Source of the DNA: Oscillospiraceae bacterium
GTDB lineage: Bacteria > Bacillota > Clostridia > Oscillospirales > Oscillospiraceae
NCBI GenBank assembly: GCA_017400415.1
Contig: JAFPTE010000049.1
Span: 1 to 5,224 of the forward strand
Direction of reading: 5' to 3'
Length of the DNA stretch: 5,224 bases
Shown here: piece after piece, positions 1-5,224 of the stretch
How positions within the stretch are numbered: the first letter of the stretch is position 1
Layout of the letters: every line of letters begins with the position of its first letter
The notes under the pieces: model-generated
Databases searched by the model: none
What the model was told of the DNA's origin: nothing
Seen by the model: only the letters and a program-made list of their open reading frames with translations
Program-made: the position numbers and the translations under genes

Positions 1-395
1 AGATCAGCTACTACGTGTTCGACAACATGGTGCCCGAGAAGCTGGGCCACCTGATGGTCTATTATCGCCGCTGGAAGGACACCACCGACCAGGTCATCAC
101 CACCTACGCCCTCCGCAAGCACAAGAACTCCAAGGAGATCCCCTATGAGGACTGCAAGAAGATGGTGCTTGAGGACCTGAAGACCATGAAGAACCCGGCC
201 TCCAACGTGGTGAACGAGTGGAGCGTCTATTACTTCCCCCATGTCTTCTCCAAGGACTACACCGAGGGCTGGTACGATAAGGTGGAGGCCATGCAGGGCA
301 AGTACGATACCTTCTATGCCGGCGAGATCATGAGCTTCGGCGATATGGATGAGACCGCCGAGTACAGCCGTGAGCTGGTAGAGCGCTTCTTCTGA
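1..395 (+). CDS. C-terminal part of an FAD-dependent oxidoreductase (amine-oxidase-like), 5' end outside window
   Basis: Reading frame open from base 3 to a TGA at 393-395, giving about 130 residues of a gene that starts before the window. An in-frame GTG at 15 is an internal valine rather than a credible start, because the frame is open to the window edge and no ribosome binding site precedes it. The tail holds YAGEIMSFGDMDET followed by a YSREL..RFF ending. A Gly-Glu in this context, close to the C-terminus and followed by a helix, is how flavin amine oxidases and related NAD(P)/FAD proteins close their FAD site. The N-terminal dinucleotide-binding motif is not visible, so the family call rests on this tail alone. 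No membrane segment is seen in the visible part. The substrate is unknown. It could act with the redox pair downstream, but a terminator separates them. Confidence 0.7.
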   Translation, partial: ISYYVFDNMVPEKLGHLMVYYRRWKDTTDQVITTYALRKHKNSKEIPYEDCKKMVLEDLKTMKNPASNVVNEWSVYYFPHVFSKDYTEGWYDKVEAMQGKYDTFYAGEIMSFGDMDETAEYSRELVERFF

Positions 396-399
396 TTCT

Positions 400-440
400 T
401 CAAATGAGACCCGCTGCGCCGGGCTCTCATTTGAGCTTTT
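400..440 (+). terminator. Rho-independent terminator of the upstream flavoprotein gene
   Basis: Starts 4 bases after the stop codon. Left arm TCAAATGAGACCC (400-412) pairs with GGGCTCTCATTTGA (421-434), with one unpaired C in the right arm and an 8-base loop. GC and then TTTT (437-440) follow, so the U tract is short. Position right behind a stop codon and the 13-bp stem support termination of the upstream transcript. Confidence 0.8.
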
Positions 441-491
441 CTCGCTCTCCATCGCAGCCGGCAAAGGGCTGCCGGCTTTGGTCGGAGCGAG
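441..491. repeat. Nested inverted repeat (two-level stem-loop)
   Basis: An outer stem pairs CTCGCTC (441-447) with GAGCGAG (485-491). It encloses a perfect 8-bp inner hairpin, AGCCGGCA (456-463) with TGCCGGCT (470-477), loop AAGGGC. No open frame with a ribosome binding site covers it. It could be part of a structured 5' leader, a dispersed palindromic repeat, or the remains of a second terminator (TTTGG follows the inner stem). No known riboswitch class is recognised. Confidence 0.5.
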
Positions 492-510
492 GGCCTGCTC
501 TCGCAGGCCT
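491..510. repeat. Short GC-rich hairpin
   Basis: GGCCTGC (492-498) pairs perfectly with GCAGGCC (503-509) around a TCTC loop; a G-T pair can extend it by one on each side. It abuts the nested stem-loop before it, and the G at 491 is shared by the two structures. No T tract follows, so it does not look like a terminator by itself. It is best read as one element of the structured intergenic region between the two flavoprotein genes. Confidence 0.45.
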
Positions 511-517
511 GGGCGGT

Positions 518-548
518 GTTTTTGCAACGGCAGAGCTGTTGCAAAAAC
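518..548. repeat. Long inverted repeat, possible operator or leader hairpin
   Basis: GTTTTTGCAAC (518-528) is the exact reverse complement of GTTGCAAAAAC (538-548). The inner bases can add a G-T and two G-C pairs, leaving an AGA triloop and a stem of about 14 bp. The core TTTTTGCAAC half-sites in dyad symmetry would suit a dimeric transcription factor, and the same bases would form a strong RNA hairpin. It lies 80-110 bases before the start of the redox pair. A convincing -35/-10 pair could not be placed around it, so an operator role is inference only. Confidence 0.5.
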
Positions 549-577
549 CATATTGAATAGTTGTTTCTGCATTTTGT

Positions 578-611
578 GGGGAGCGGAGTCTTCCGCTCCC
601 CTATTTTCTTT
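578..611 (+). terminator. Terminator-like hairpin directly upstream of the redox-pair RBS (possible attenuator)
   Basis: GGGGAGCGGA (578-587) pairs perfectly with TCCGCTCCCC (592-601) around a GTCT loop, and is followed by the pyrimidine-rich TATTTTCTTTC (602-612). This has the form of an intrinsic terminator, though the T run is interrupted. It ends a few bases before the ribosome binding site at 616-620. Either it is a late back-up terminator for the upstream gene, or transcripts entering from upstream are attenuated here. It could also act as a stabilising 5' hairpin. I cannot decide between these from sequence. Confidence 0.55.
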
Positions 612-615
612 CAAA

Positions 616-620
616 AAGGA
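616..620 (+). promoter_or_regulatory. Ribosome binding site of the flavoprotein gene
   Basis: AAGGA at 616-620 lies 8 bases before the ATG at 629. A second AAGGA at 622-626 is too close to the start to be the main site. The purine-rich stretch is clear of the preceding hairpin and supports the ATG at 629. Confidence 0.75.
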
Positions 621-628
621 AAAGGAAT

Positions 629-2173
629 ATGAAATTTTACAAGGATCACTATGAGGTGGTCATCATCGGCGGCGGCCTTGCCGGCATGGCGGCGGCTCTG
701 CAGCTCCAGGCCAAGGGTATTAAGGATATCCTTATCCTGGAGAAGCACAACATGCCCGGCGGCCTGGCCACGGACTTTGTCCGGAACGGCTTTGAGATTG
801 AGGCCACCCTCCACGAGATGATGAGCATCGGCCCCAAGGGCAACAGGCTCAAGGTAGGCAAGTTCTTTGACGATATGGGCGTCGATATCGATTGGCTCCA
901 TGTGCCGGAGTGCTACCGGGCGGTGCTGCCCAACTCCGGCCTGGACGTGACCCTCCATGAGGGCTACGAGACCATGGCCAAGGAAATCGACGCCGCCGTG
1001 CCCGGCACCTATGAGAAGGTCCATGAGCTCATGCTCCTGTGCCGCCGGGTCTATGACAGCATGAATATCCTTTCCGTGACCCCCATGAGCAAGGTCCAGA
1101 TGCTGCTGAAGCACCCGGACTTCGTAAAGACCGTGGGCTACACCGCCACGGAGGTCATCAACACCTTCAATCTGCCCAAGAAGGCCGTGGAGCTCCTGAC
1201 CCCCTACTGGATCTATGTGGGCACGCCCATGGACCGGCTGCCCTTCACCATCTACGCCTTCCTTATGGCGGACTACTTCACCGGCAGCTACGTCTGCCGG
1301 GGCTTCTCCCATGAGATGAGCATAAAGATGCAGCAGAAGGTGGAGGCGAACGGCGCCCAGTATGAGCTCCGCCAGGAGGTGGAGAAGATACTGGTGAAGA
1401 ACGGCAAGGTGTACGGCGTCCGCACCCGCCGTGGGGACGAGATACACTGCGACTACGTCATCGCCGGGCCCTACCCCAACAAGGTCTACACCCAGATGAT
1501 AGAGCCCCTCTCCCAGGTGCCCCAGGGCGCCATCAGGATGGTCAACGGCCGGGAGCTCTCCGTGTGCCCCGTGTCCGTCATCATGGTGCTGGAGGGGACC
1601 CCCCAGGAGCTGGGCGTGAAGAATTACTCCACGTTTTCCGGCGACACCATGGACACCAACGAGATCTGGCGCAACGACCAGAATCTGACGGAGCCCTATA
1701 ACTACATCACCACCATCTGCCTGAACTACGCAAACCCCAAGTGCGTGCCGGAGGGCTACACCCAGCTCTCCATCACCAACCTGGTGCCCGTGACGCCCTT
1801 CAAGGACATCACCCCGGAGGGGTACTTTGACCTGAAGCGCCGCCTGGCCTCGGAGATGATCGATACCTACTGCCGCCACACCGGCGCAAAAATCAAGGGT
1901 AAGATCGTGGAGCTGGAGGTCACCACTCCCGTGACCATCTCCCACTATGTGGGCGCCTGGAAGGGCAGCATCTACGGCTACTCCCACGCTATGGCGGATC
2001 ACGCCGTGGCCCGGCTCCAGATGAAGGCGGCCGACCACTTTATTGAGGGCCTGGAGTTCGCCGGCGCCCACGGCATGAGCGGCGACGGCATGGGCCCCCA
2101 GATAACCAACGGCAGGGCCGCCGCCAAGGCGGTCTGGGAGGATAAGGAAAAGAAGGAGGCTGCGAAGAAATGA
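629..2173 (+). CDS. NAD(P)/FAD-dependent oxidoreductase, phytoene desaturase/retinol saturase-like
   Basis: A 514-residue flavoprotein, the usual size for the CrtI-like superfamily. The N-terminus has the dinucleotide-binding fold: VVIIGGGLAG (glycines 14-16 and 19), the ribose-binding acidic residue E38 in LILEKHNMPGG, then a second conserved segment near 54-65 (FEIEATLHEM). Near the C-terminus GSIYGYSHAM and GAHGMSGDGMGPQITNGRAA (about 479-498) are the conserved closing part of the FAD site in this superfamily. The middle part, roughly 100-400, would bind substrate and gives no family-specific clue. No signal peptide or membrane helix is seen; the C-terminus is a charged lysine-rich tail. 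Members of the superfamily insert, remove or reduce C=C bonds in isoprenoids and retinoids, so the reaction is probably a (de)saturation, but the substrate is unknown. It overlaps the next gene by ATGA, which suggests coupled translation with its probable electron donor. Confidence 0.85.
   Translation: MKFYKDHYEVVIIGGGLAGMAAALQLQAKGIKDILILEKHNMPGGLATDFVRNGFEIEATLHEMMSIGPKGNRLKVGKFFDDMGVDIDWLHVPECYRAVLPNSGLDVTLHEGYETMAKEIDAAVPGTYEKVHELMLLCRRVYDSMNILSVTPMSKVQMLLKHPDFVKTVGYTATEVINTFNLPKKAVELLTPYWIYVGTPMDRLPFTIYAFLMADYFTGSYVCRGFSHEMSIKMQQKVEANGAQYELRQEVEKILVKNGKVYGVRTRRGDEIHCDYVIAGPYPNKVYTQMIEPLSQVPQGAIRMVNGRELSVCPVSVIMVLEGTPQELGVKNYSTFSGDTMDTNEIWRNDQNLTEPYNYITTICLNYANPKCVPEGYTQLSITNLVPVTPFKDITPEGYFDLKRRLASEMIDTYCRHTGAKIKGKIVELEVTTPVTISHYVGAWKGSIYGYSHAMADHAVARLQMKAADHFIEGLEFAGAHGMSGDGMGPQITNGRAAAKAVWEDKEKKEAAKK
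2153..2159 (+). promoter_or_regulatory. Ribosome binding site of the reductase gene, inside the preceding gene
   Basis: AAGGAGG lies within the last codons of the flavoprotein gene, 10 bases before the ATG at 2170. With the ATGA overlap it fixes the reductase start and implies translational coupling of the two proteins. Confidence 0.8.
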
Positions 2174-3360
2174 GCATAAAGGTAAAGGGCTTCCTTAAGG
2201 ACGTTGGGGGCGCCTCCCGGGTCACCCAGCTGCGGAAGGACACCATCGCAAACGCCTCCCCGGTGCCGGACCCCAAGGACTTCATCCGTGACGTGGCGGA
2301 CGCCCTCCACCCGGCGGCCATGGAGTTCGTGGTAACCGAGATCCGTGACGCCTCCCCCACCTCAAAAACCTTCCGGTTCAGGGCCAAAACCGGCTCCATC
2401 CCCGTCTTCCAGGCGGGCCAGTACCTGAACCTGCGGCTGCGCATCGGCGAAAGCGAGCTCACAAGGCCCTACACCATCTCCTCCGCCCCCTGCGACGGCC
2501 TGGGGAAGGACGGCTTTGTGGAGATAACCGTCCGCCGGAACCGGCCCTATCTGGTGCCGGACTGGCTCTTTGAAAACGTCAGGGTGGGCGATACCCTCCG
2601 GGGCAACATGCCCTTCGGCTTTTTCTACTATGAGCCCCTCCGGGACTCCAGAAACATCGTGGCCCTGGCCGGCGGCAGCGGCATAACCCCCTTCGCCTCC
2701 ATGGCCCGGGAAATCGCCTTCGGCAAGATGAAGGACGTGCACCTGACCATCCTCTACGGCTCCGTCCACCACTCGGACATCGTCCTTATGGACCAGCTGG
2801 CCCAGGCGGAGAAGGCAAGCAGCAACGTGAAGGTGGTCCATGTGCTCAGCGGCGATGAGGAATGGCAGGGCGAGAAGGGCTTCATCACCCGCCAGCTTAT
2901 TGAAAAGTACGCAGGGGAGGACCCCACCTTCATGTTCTGCGGCCCCCTGGCCATGTACAAGCTGGTGAAGAGCCACATGGACGCCATGGGCGTCACCTGC
3001 CGCCGCTTCCGCCGTGACGTTATCAATAATCCGTCGGATCCCACCCAGATCGAGGGCTTCCCCAAGGGCAACGAGCAGAAGACCTACTACATAACCGTTG
3101 TCCGGGGCATCGACCGGCAGGTCATCAAGGCCTCCGGCGGGGAGAGCGTGGCCGTGGCCCTGGAGCGGGCCGCCATCCCGGTGGATACCCACTGCCGCTG
3201 CGGCGAGTGCGGCTTCTGCCGCAGCCAGCTCCTGGCGGGGGATATCTTCGTTCCCGCCTTCGGGGACGGCCGCCGCATGATGGATAAGGAGATGGGCTGG
3301 TTCCACGCCTGCTCCTCCTACCCCGTCAGCGACCTGACCATCAAGATTCCCATTATGTAA
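2170..3360 (+). CDS. NAD(P)H:acceptor reductase with FAD, NAD(P) and C-terminal [2Fe-2S] ferredoxin domains
   Basis: A 396-residue soluble electron-transfer protein. Residues 1-50 form an N-terminal extension without recognisable motif. The FAD-binding barrel follows, with the flavin motif R99-P-Y-T and ISSAP. Next is the NAD(P)-binding domain, with AGGSGITP (G168, G169, G171) and FCGP (256-259). The C-terminal domain is a plant-type ferredoxin with C342-X4-C347-X2-C350-X30-C381, all four ligands present, plus an extra Cys344 inside the first loop. The FAD-NAD-[2Fe-2S] order matches reductases such as PaaE, KshB and Hcr. In those, a hydride from NAD(P)H reduces the flavin and electrons leave singly through the cluster to a partner. 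Here no oxygenase is present and the overlapping upstream flavoprotein is the likely partner. In-frame tandem stops TAA TGA end the gene, followed by a terminator. Whether NADH or NADPH is used cannot be told. Confidence 0.88.
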   Translation: MSIKVKGFLKDVGGASRVTQLRKDTIANASPVPDPKDFIRDVADALHPAAMEFVVTEIRDASPTSKTFRFRAKTGSIPVFQAGQYLNLRLRIGESELTRPYTISSAPCDGLGKDGFVEITVRRNRPYLVPDWLFENVRVGDTLRGNMPFGFFYYEPLRDSRNIVALAGGSGITPFASMAREIAFGKMKDVHLTILYGSVHHSDIVLMDQLAQAEKASSNVKVVHVLSGDEEWQGEKGFITRQLIEKYAGEDPTFMFCGPLAMYKLVKSHMDAMGVTCRRFRRDVINNPSDPTQIEGFPKGNEQKTYYITVVRGIDRQVIKASGGESVAVALERAAIPVDTHCRCGECGFCRSQLLAGDIFVPAFGDGRRMMDKEMGWFHACSSYPVSDLTIKIPIM

Positions 3361-3366
3361 TGACCC

Positions 3367-3396
3367 GCCCACGGGTGAGAGCCCGTGGGCATTTTT
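3367..3396 (+). terminator. Rho-independent terminator after the redox pair
   Basis: GCCCACGGG (3367-3375) pairs perfectly with CCCGTGGGC (3382-3390) around TGAGAG, followed by A and TTTTT (3392-3396). It begins 6 bases after the stop codon. The T run touches the ribosome binding site of prmA, so prmA must rely on read-through or on a promoter inside the reductase gene. No such promoter was identified. Confidence 0.88.
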
Positions 3397-3401
3397 CGGA
3401 G
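3397..3401 (+). promoter_or_regulatory. Ribosome binding site deciding the prmA start
   Basis: CGGAG lies 7 bases before the ATG at 3409. An in-frame GTG at 3385 would give a protein 8 residues longer, but it lies in the right arm of the terminator and has no ribosome binding site. The ATG at 3409 is therefore chosen. Confidence 0.8.
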
Positions 3402-3408
3402 AAACGCT

Positions 3409-4344
3409 ATGGAATGGATTGAAGTGACGGTAAACACGTCTCACGATAAAATCGAGGCCCTGACGGACCGGCTGGTTGCGGCCGGGGTGGAGGGCATCGT
3501 CACGGAGGACGAGGAGGAATATCTGGCCTTCCTCCGGGAGAATCAGAAGTACTGGGACTATGTGGACGAGGATTTCCGCCGCTCCATAACCGGCCTCAGC
3601 CGGGTGAAGTTCTACCTGCCCGGCGACGGGGAGGGCAAAAGGGAGCTGCGGCGGCTGGAGGGCCTTTTCCAGGACCTGGAGCTGCGGACTGCCCTTGTGC
3701 GGGACGAGGACTGGGAGAACAACTGGAAGCAGTACTATAAGCCCATACGGGTGGGCCGCCGGCTTCTCATCGTGCCCCAGTGGGAGAAGACCCCGCCTGC
3801 CCAGGCGGACGCCGTGGTCCTGCGGCTGGACCCGGGCCTCATCTTCGGCACCGGCAGCCACGCCACCACCAGAATGTGCCTGGAGGCCGTCGAGGAATTC
3901 GCCGCCCCGGAAAAGACCGTTCTGGACCTGGGCTGCGGCAGCGGCATCCTGGCCATCGCCGCCCTGCTTTACGGCTGCTCCCAGGCGGTCTGCGTGGATA
4001 TTGACGACAAGGCCCCGGACGTGGTGGCCGCCAACGGTGCCCTGAACGGCCTGGGGCCGGACCGGCTCCGGGCCTTCTGCGGGGACGTGACGGCGGAGGG
4101 GGACCTGACCCGCCGACTCCGGGGGCGGCAGTTTGAGATAGTCACCGCCAACATCGTGGCGGACGTCATCAAGGCCATCGCCCCCAAGGCCCGGGAGTAC
4201 CTGGCCCCCGGCGGGGTGTTCATCACCTCCGGCATCATCGACGGCCGGGAGGACGAGGTACGCTCGGCCCTGGAGGCTGCGGGCTTTGCCGTAACGCAGC
4301 ATAAATGTGAGGACAGCACCTGGCACTGCTTTGTGTGCCGGTAA
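3409..4344 (+). CDS. prmA: Ribosomal protein L11 methyltransferase
   Basis: A 311-residue protein, the length expected of Firmicute PrmA. It uses S-adenosylmethionine to methylate ribosomal protein L11 in the cytoplasm. The N-terminal part (about 1-100, beginning MEWIEVTVNTSHD) corresponds to the L11-recognition domain and linker. The catalytic domain carries the PrmA signature LDPGLIFGTGSHATTRMCLE (140-159). It then has the SAM-binding loop DLGCGSG (173-179), the acidic end of the next strand (VDIDD, near 201-205) and the TANIVADV motif (N248), which replaces the NPPY seen in many other methyltransferases. All key parts are intact. The stop is 9 bases before the next gene, whose ribosome binding site overlaps the TAA, so the two are almost certainly co-transcribed. 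prmA is usually non-essential, and nothing ties it to the redox pair. Confidence 0.95.
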   Translation: MEWIEVTVNTSHDKIEALTDRLVAAGVEGIVTEDEEEYLAFLRENQKYWDYVDEDFRRSITGLSRVKFYLPGDGEGKRELRRLEGLFQDLELRTALVRDEDWENNWKQYYKPIRVGRRLLIVPQWEKTPPAQADAVVLRLDPGLIFGTGSHATTRMCLEAVEEFAAPEKTVLDLGCGSGILAIAALLYGCSQAVCVDIDDKAPDVVAANGALNGLGPDRLRAFCGDVTAEGDLTRRLRGRQFEIVTANIVADVIKAIAPKAREYLAPGGVFITSGIIDGREDEVRSALEAAGFAVTQHKCEDSTWHCFVCR

Positions 4345-4350
4345 GGAGGA
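4343..4350 (+). promoter_or_regulatory. Strong ribosome binding site of the GlmU-like gene
   Basis: AAGGAGGA overlaps the prmA stop codon and sits 3 bases before the ATG at 4354 (about 4-8 from the core GGAGG, depending on how it is counted). It is the closest match to the anti-Shine-Dalgarno in the window and confirms the start. Confidence 0.8.
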
Positions 4351-4353
4351 AAT

Positions 4354-5097
4354 ATGGAAAATCTGAAAGCGATAATCCTTGCGGCAGGCAAGGGCACCAG
4401 AATGGCCGTGGACGGCCGGGACGTTCCCAAGGTGCTGCGGACCGTGCTGGGCAGGCCCATGCTGGACTATGTGCTCCGGGCCACCCCGGTGGAGCGGCAG
4501 GAGGACGCCGTGATTGTAGTGGGCTATAAGCGTGAGCTGGTAGAGGCGGCCTTCCCGGGCCGGACCTTCGCCGTCCAGGCCCAGCAGCTGGGCACTGGCC
4601 ACGCCGTCATGTCGGCGGAGGAGGCCCTGGCGGGCTGGCAGGGGGACGTGCTTATCCTCTGCGGCGATACGCCCCTGGTCCGCCGTGAGACTTTGGAGGC
4701 CCTGGTGGAGGACCACCGGGCCCGGGGGGCCGTGTGCACCGTGCTGGCCGGGGCCTCCAGGGAGCCCATGAAGGGCCTGGGCCGGGTGAAGCAGAAGCCG
4801 GACGGCAGCTTTGACGCCATTGTGGAGGAGCGGGACTGCACCCCGGAGGAGCTGGCCATTCAGGTCTACAACTCCGGCATATATGTTTTCCGGGCCCCGT
4901 ACCTGTTCTCCGCCCTGCACCGGCTGAAGACCGATAACGCCCAGGGGGAGTATTATCTCACGGACGCACCCTATATCCTGCTGAAGGACGGCCTGAAGGT
5001 AGGCGTATCCGTTCTGGATATGGGGCCGGAGCTCCTGGGGGTCAACTCCCCGGCGGAGCTGGCCCAGGCGGAGCGGCTCCTGCAGGGCGGGAACTGA
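4354..5097 (+). CDS. Stand-alone GlmU-type sugar-1-phosphate nucleotidyltransferase (uridylyltransferase domain only)
   Basis: A 247-residue protein matching the N-terminal half of bifunctional GlmU, which makes UDP-GlcNAc from GlcNAc-1-phosphate and UTP for peptidoglycan. Visible active-site parts are LAAGKGTRM (9-17) and the lysine of PKVL (K26). QQLGTGHAV (77-85) and the metal-binding Asp of CGDTPL (D105) follow. Further on are GLGRV (141-145), IVEERD (156-161), YNSGIY (172-177), NAQGEYYLTD, and the second metal-site Asn in LGVNSPAELAQAE (N231). All the transferase residues expected are present. The protein ends exactly at the domain border: the left-handed beta-helix acetyltransferase half (normally another 200 or so residues) is absent, and no remnant follows in any frame before the terminator. 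This is a natural short form rather than a visible frameshift. The sugar substrate is likely but not certain to be GlcNAc-1-P. Confidence 0.87.
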   Translation: MENLKAIILAAGKGTRMAVDGRDVPKVLRTVLGRPMLDYVLRATPVERQEDAVIVVGYKRELVEAAFPGRTFAVQAQQLGTGHAVMSAEEALAGWQGDVLILCGDTPLVRRETLEALVEDHRARGAVCTVLAGASREPMKGLGRVKQKPDGSFDAIVEERDCTPEELAIQVYNSGIYVFRAPYLFSALHRLKTDNAQGEYYLTDAPYILLKDGLKVGVSVLDMGPELLGVNSPAELAQAERLLQGGN

Positions 5098-5156
5098 CCG
5101 GCAATATGCTGTAACGATCCAGCACTCACGGAATAAACCATAACGAGAAAAAAACC

Positions 5157-5193
5157 GCAGTCTGCCCCATAAATCCGGGGCAGACTGCTTTTT
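5157..5193. terminator. Strong, probably bidirectional terminator closing the prmA unit
   Basis: GCAGTCTGCCCC (5157-5168) pairs perfectly over 12 bp with GGGGCAGACTGC (5177-5188), 8-base loop, followed by TTTTT (5189-5193). On the left an A7 tract (5148-5154) supplies a U run for transcripts from the opposite strand, so it may also stop a convergent gene beyond the window. The stretch 5098-5147 before it and 5194-5224 after it contain no gene, although the latter begins with TTTTCGGAGAA as at prmA. Confidence 0.9.
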
Positions 5194-5224
5194 GCTTTTC
5201 GGAGAACTTATAACTATCTTATCC

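Noticed and set aside
539..567. Possible promoter (TTGCAA as -35) before the redox pair
   Set aside because: No acceptable -10 hexamer lies 16-18 bases downstream, and the AT-rich CATATTGAAT is at the wrong distance; not strong enough to annotate.
611..2071. A 486-codon open frame on the minus strand opposite the flavoprotein gene
   Set aside because: Same cause as above: it mirrors the + strand gene, has no ribosome binding site of note and no recognisable domain.
3385..3408. Upstream GTG as the start of prmA
   Set aside because: It falls in the terminator stem, lacks a ribosome binding site and adds 8 residues not expected in PrmA; ATG at 3409 has CGGAG at good spacing.
2362..4920. An 852-codon open frame on the minus strand
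   Set aside because: It runs antisense across three well-identified genes and their terminator; its translation is low-complexity, rich in His/Gly/Leu/Ala, with no family motif. Such frames arise because GC-biased third positions on the + strand remove stops from one antisense frame.
5098..5224. Remnant of a GlmU acetyltransferase domain after the short GlmU-like gene
   Set aside because: No hexapeptide-repeat pattern in any frame, and a strong terminator follows within 60 bases, so a recent frameshift is not supported.

Overview
The window reads as chromosomal DNA of a GC-rich anaerobic Clostridia-type Firmicute, probably of the Oscillospiraceae group. This is inferred from the strong GGAGG-type ribosome binding sites, the high third-position GC, the gut-anaerobe style flavoproteins and the PrmA sequence; there is no rRNA or other marker to prove it. 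All genes lie on the + strand and are tightly packed, and nothing in the sequence suggests a mobile element, prophage, CRISPR array or tRNA.

Layout: (1) 1-395 is the 3' end of a gene whose C-terminus looks like an FAD-dependent amine-oxidase-type oxidoreductase, closed by a hairpin terminator at 400-440. (2) 396-628 carries no gene but is unusually rich in inverted repeats: the terminator, a nested stem-loop, a short GC-rich hairpin, a 14-bp-stem inverted repeat and a terminator-like hairpin that ends just before the next ribosome binding site. (3) 629-3360 is a two-gene redox unit with an ATGA stop/start overlap: a phytoene-desaturase/retinol-saturase-like FAD flavoprotein, then a three-domain FAD/NAD(P)/[2Fe-2S] reductase. 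A terminator at 3367-3396 closes it. (4) 3409-5097 is a second two-gene unit: prmA (ribosomal protein L11 methyltransferase) and a stand-alone GlmU-type nucleotidyltransferase domain without the acetyltransferase half. It ends at a strong, probably bidirectional terminator at 5157-5193.

How the genes may work together: the reductase has every part needed to take a hydride from NAD(P)H and pass single electrons through a plant-type [2Fe-2S] centre. No oxygenase is visible, so its most economical partner is the overlapping flavoprotein. I infer a dedicated NAD(P)H-driven (or reversible) reduction/desaturation system acting on an unknown, perhaps isoprenoid-like or other unsaturated, substrate. 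The partial flavoprotein upstream may belong to the same pathway but is separated by a terminator. The prmA/glmU-like pair is housekeeping (ribosome modification, cell-wall sugar nucleotide) and is probably unrelated to the redox unit. The items most worth following up are the redox pair, the structured leader before it, and the domain-sized GlmU.
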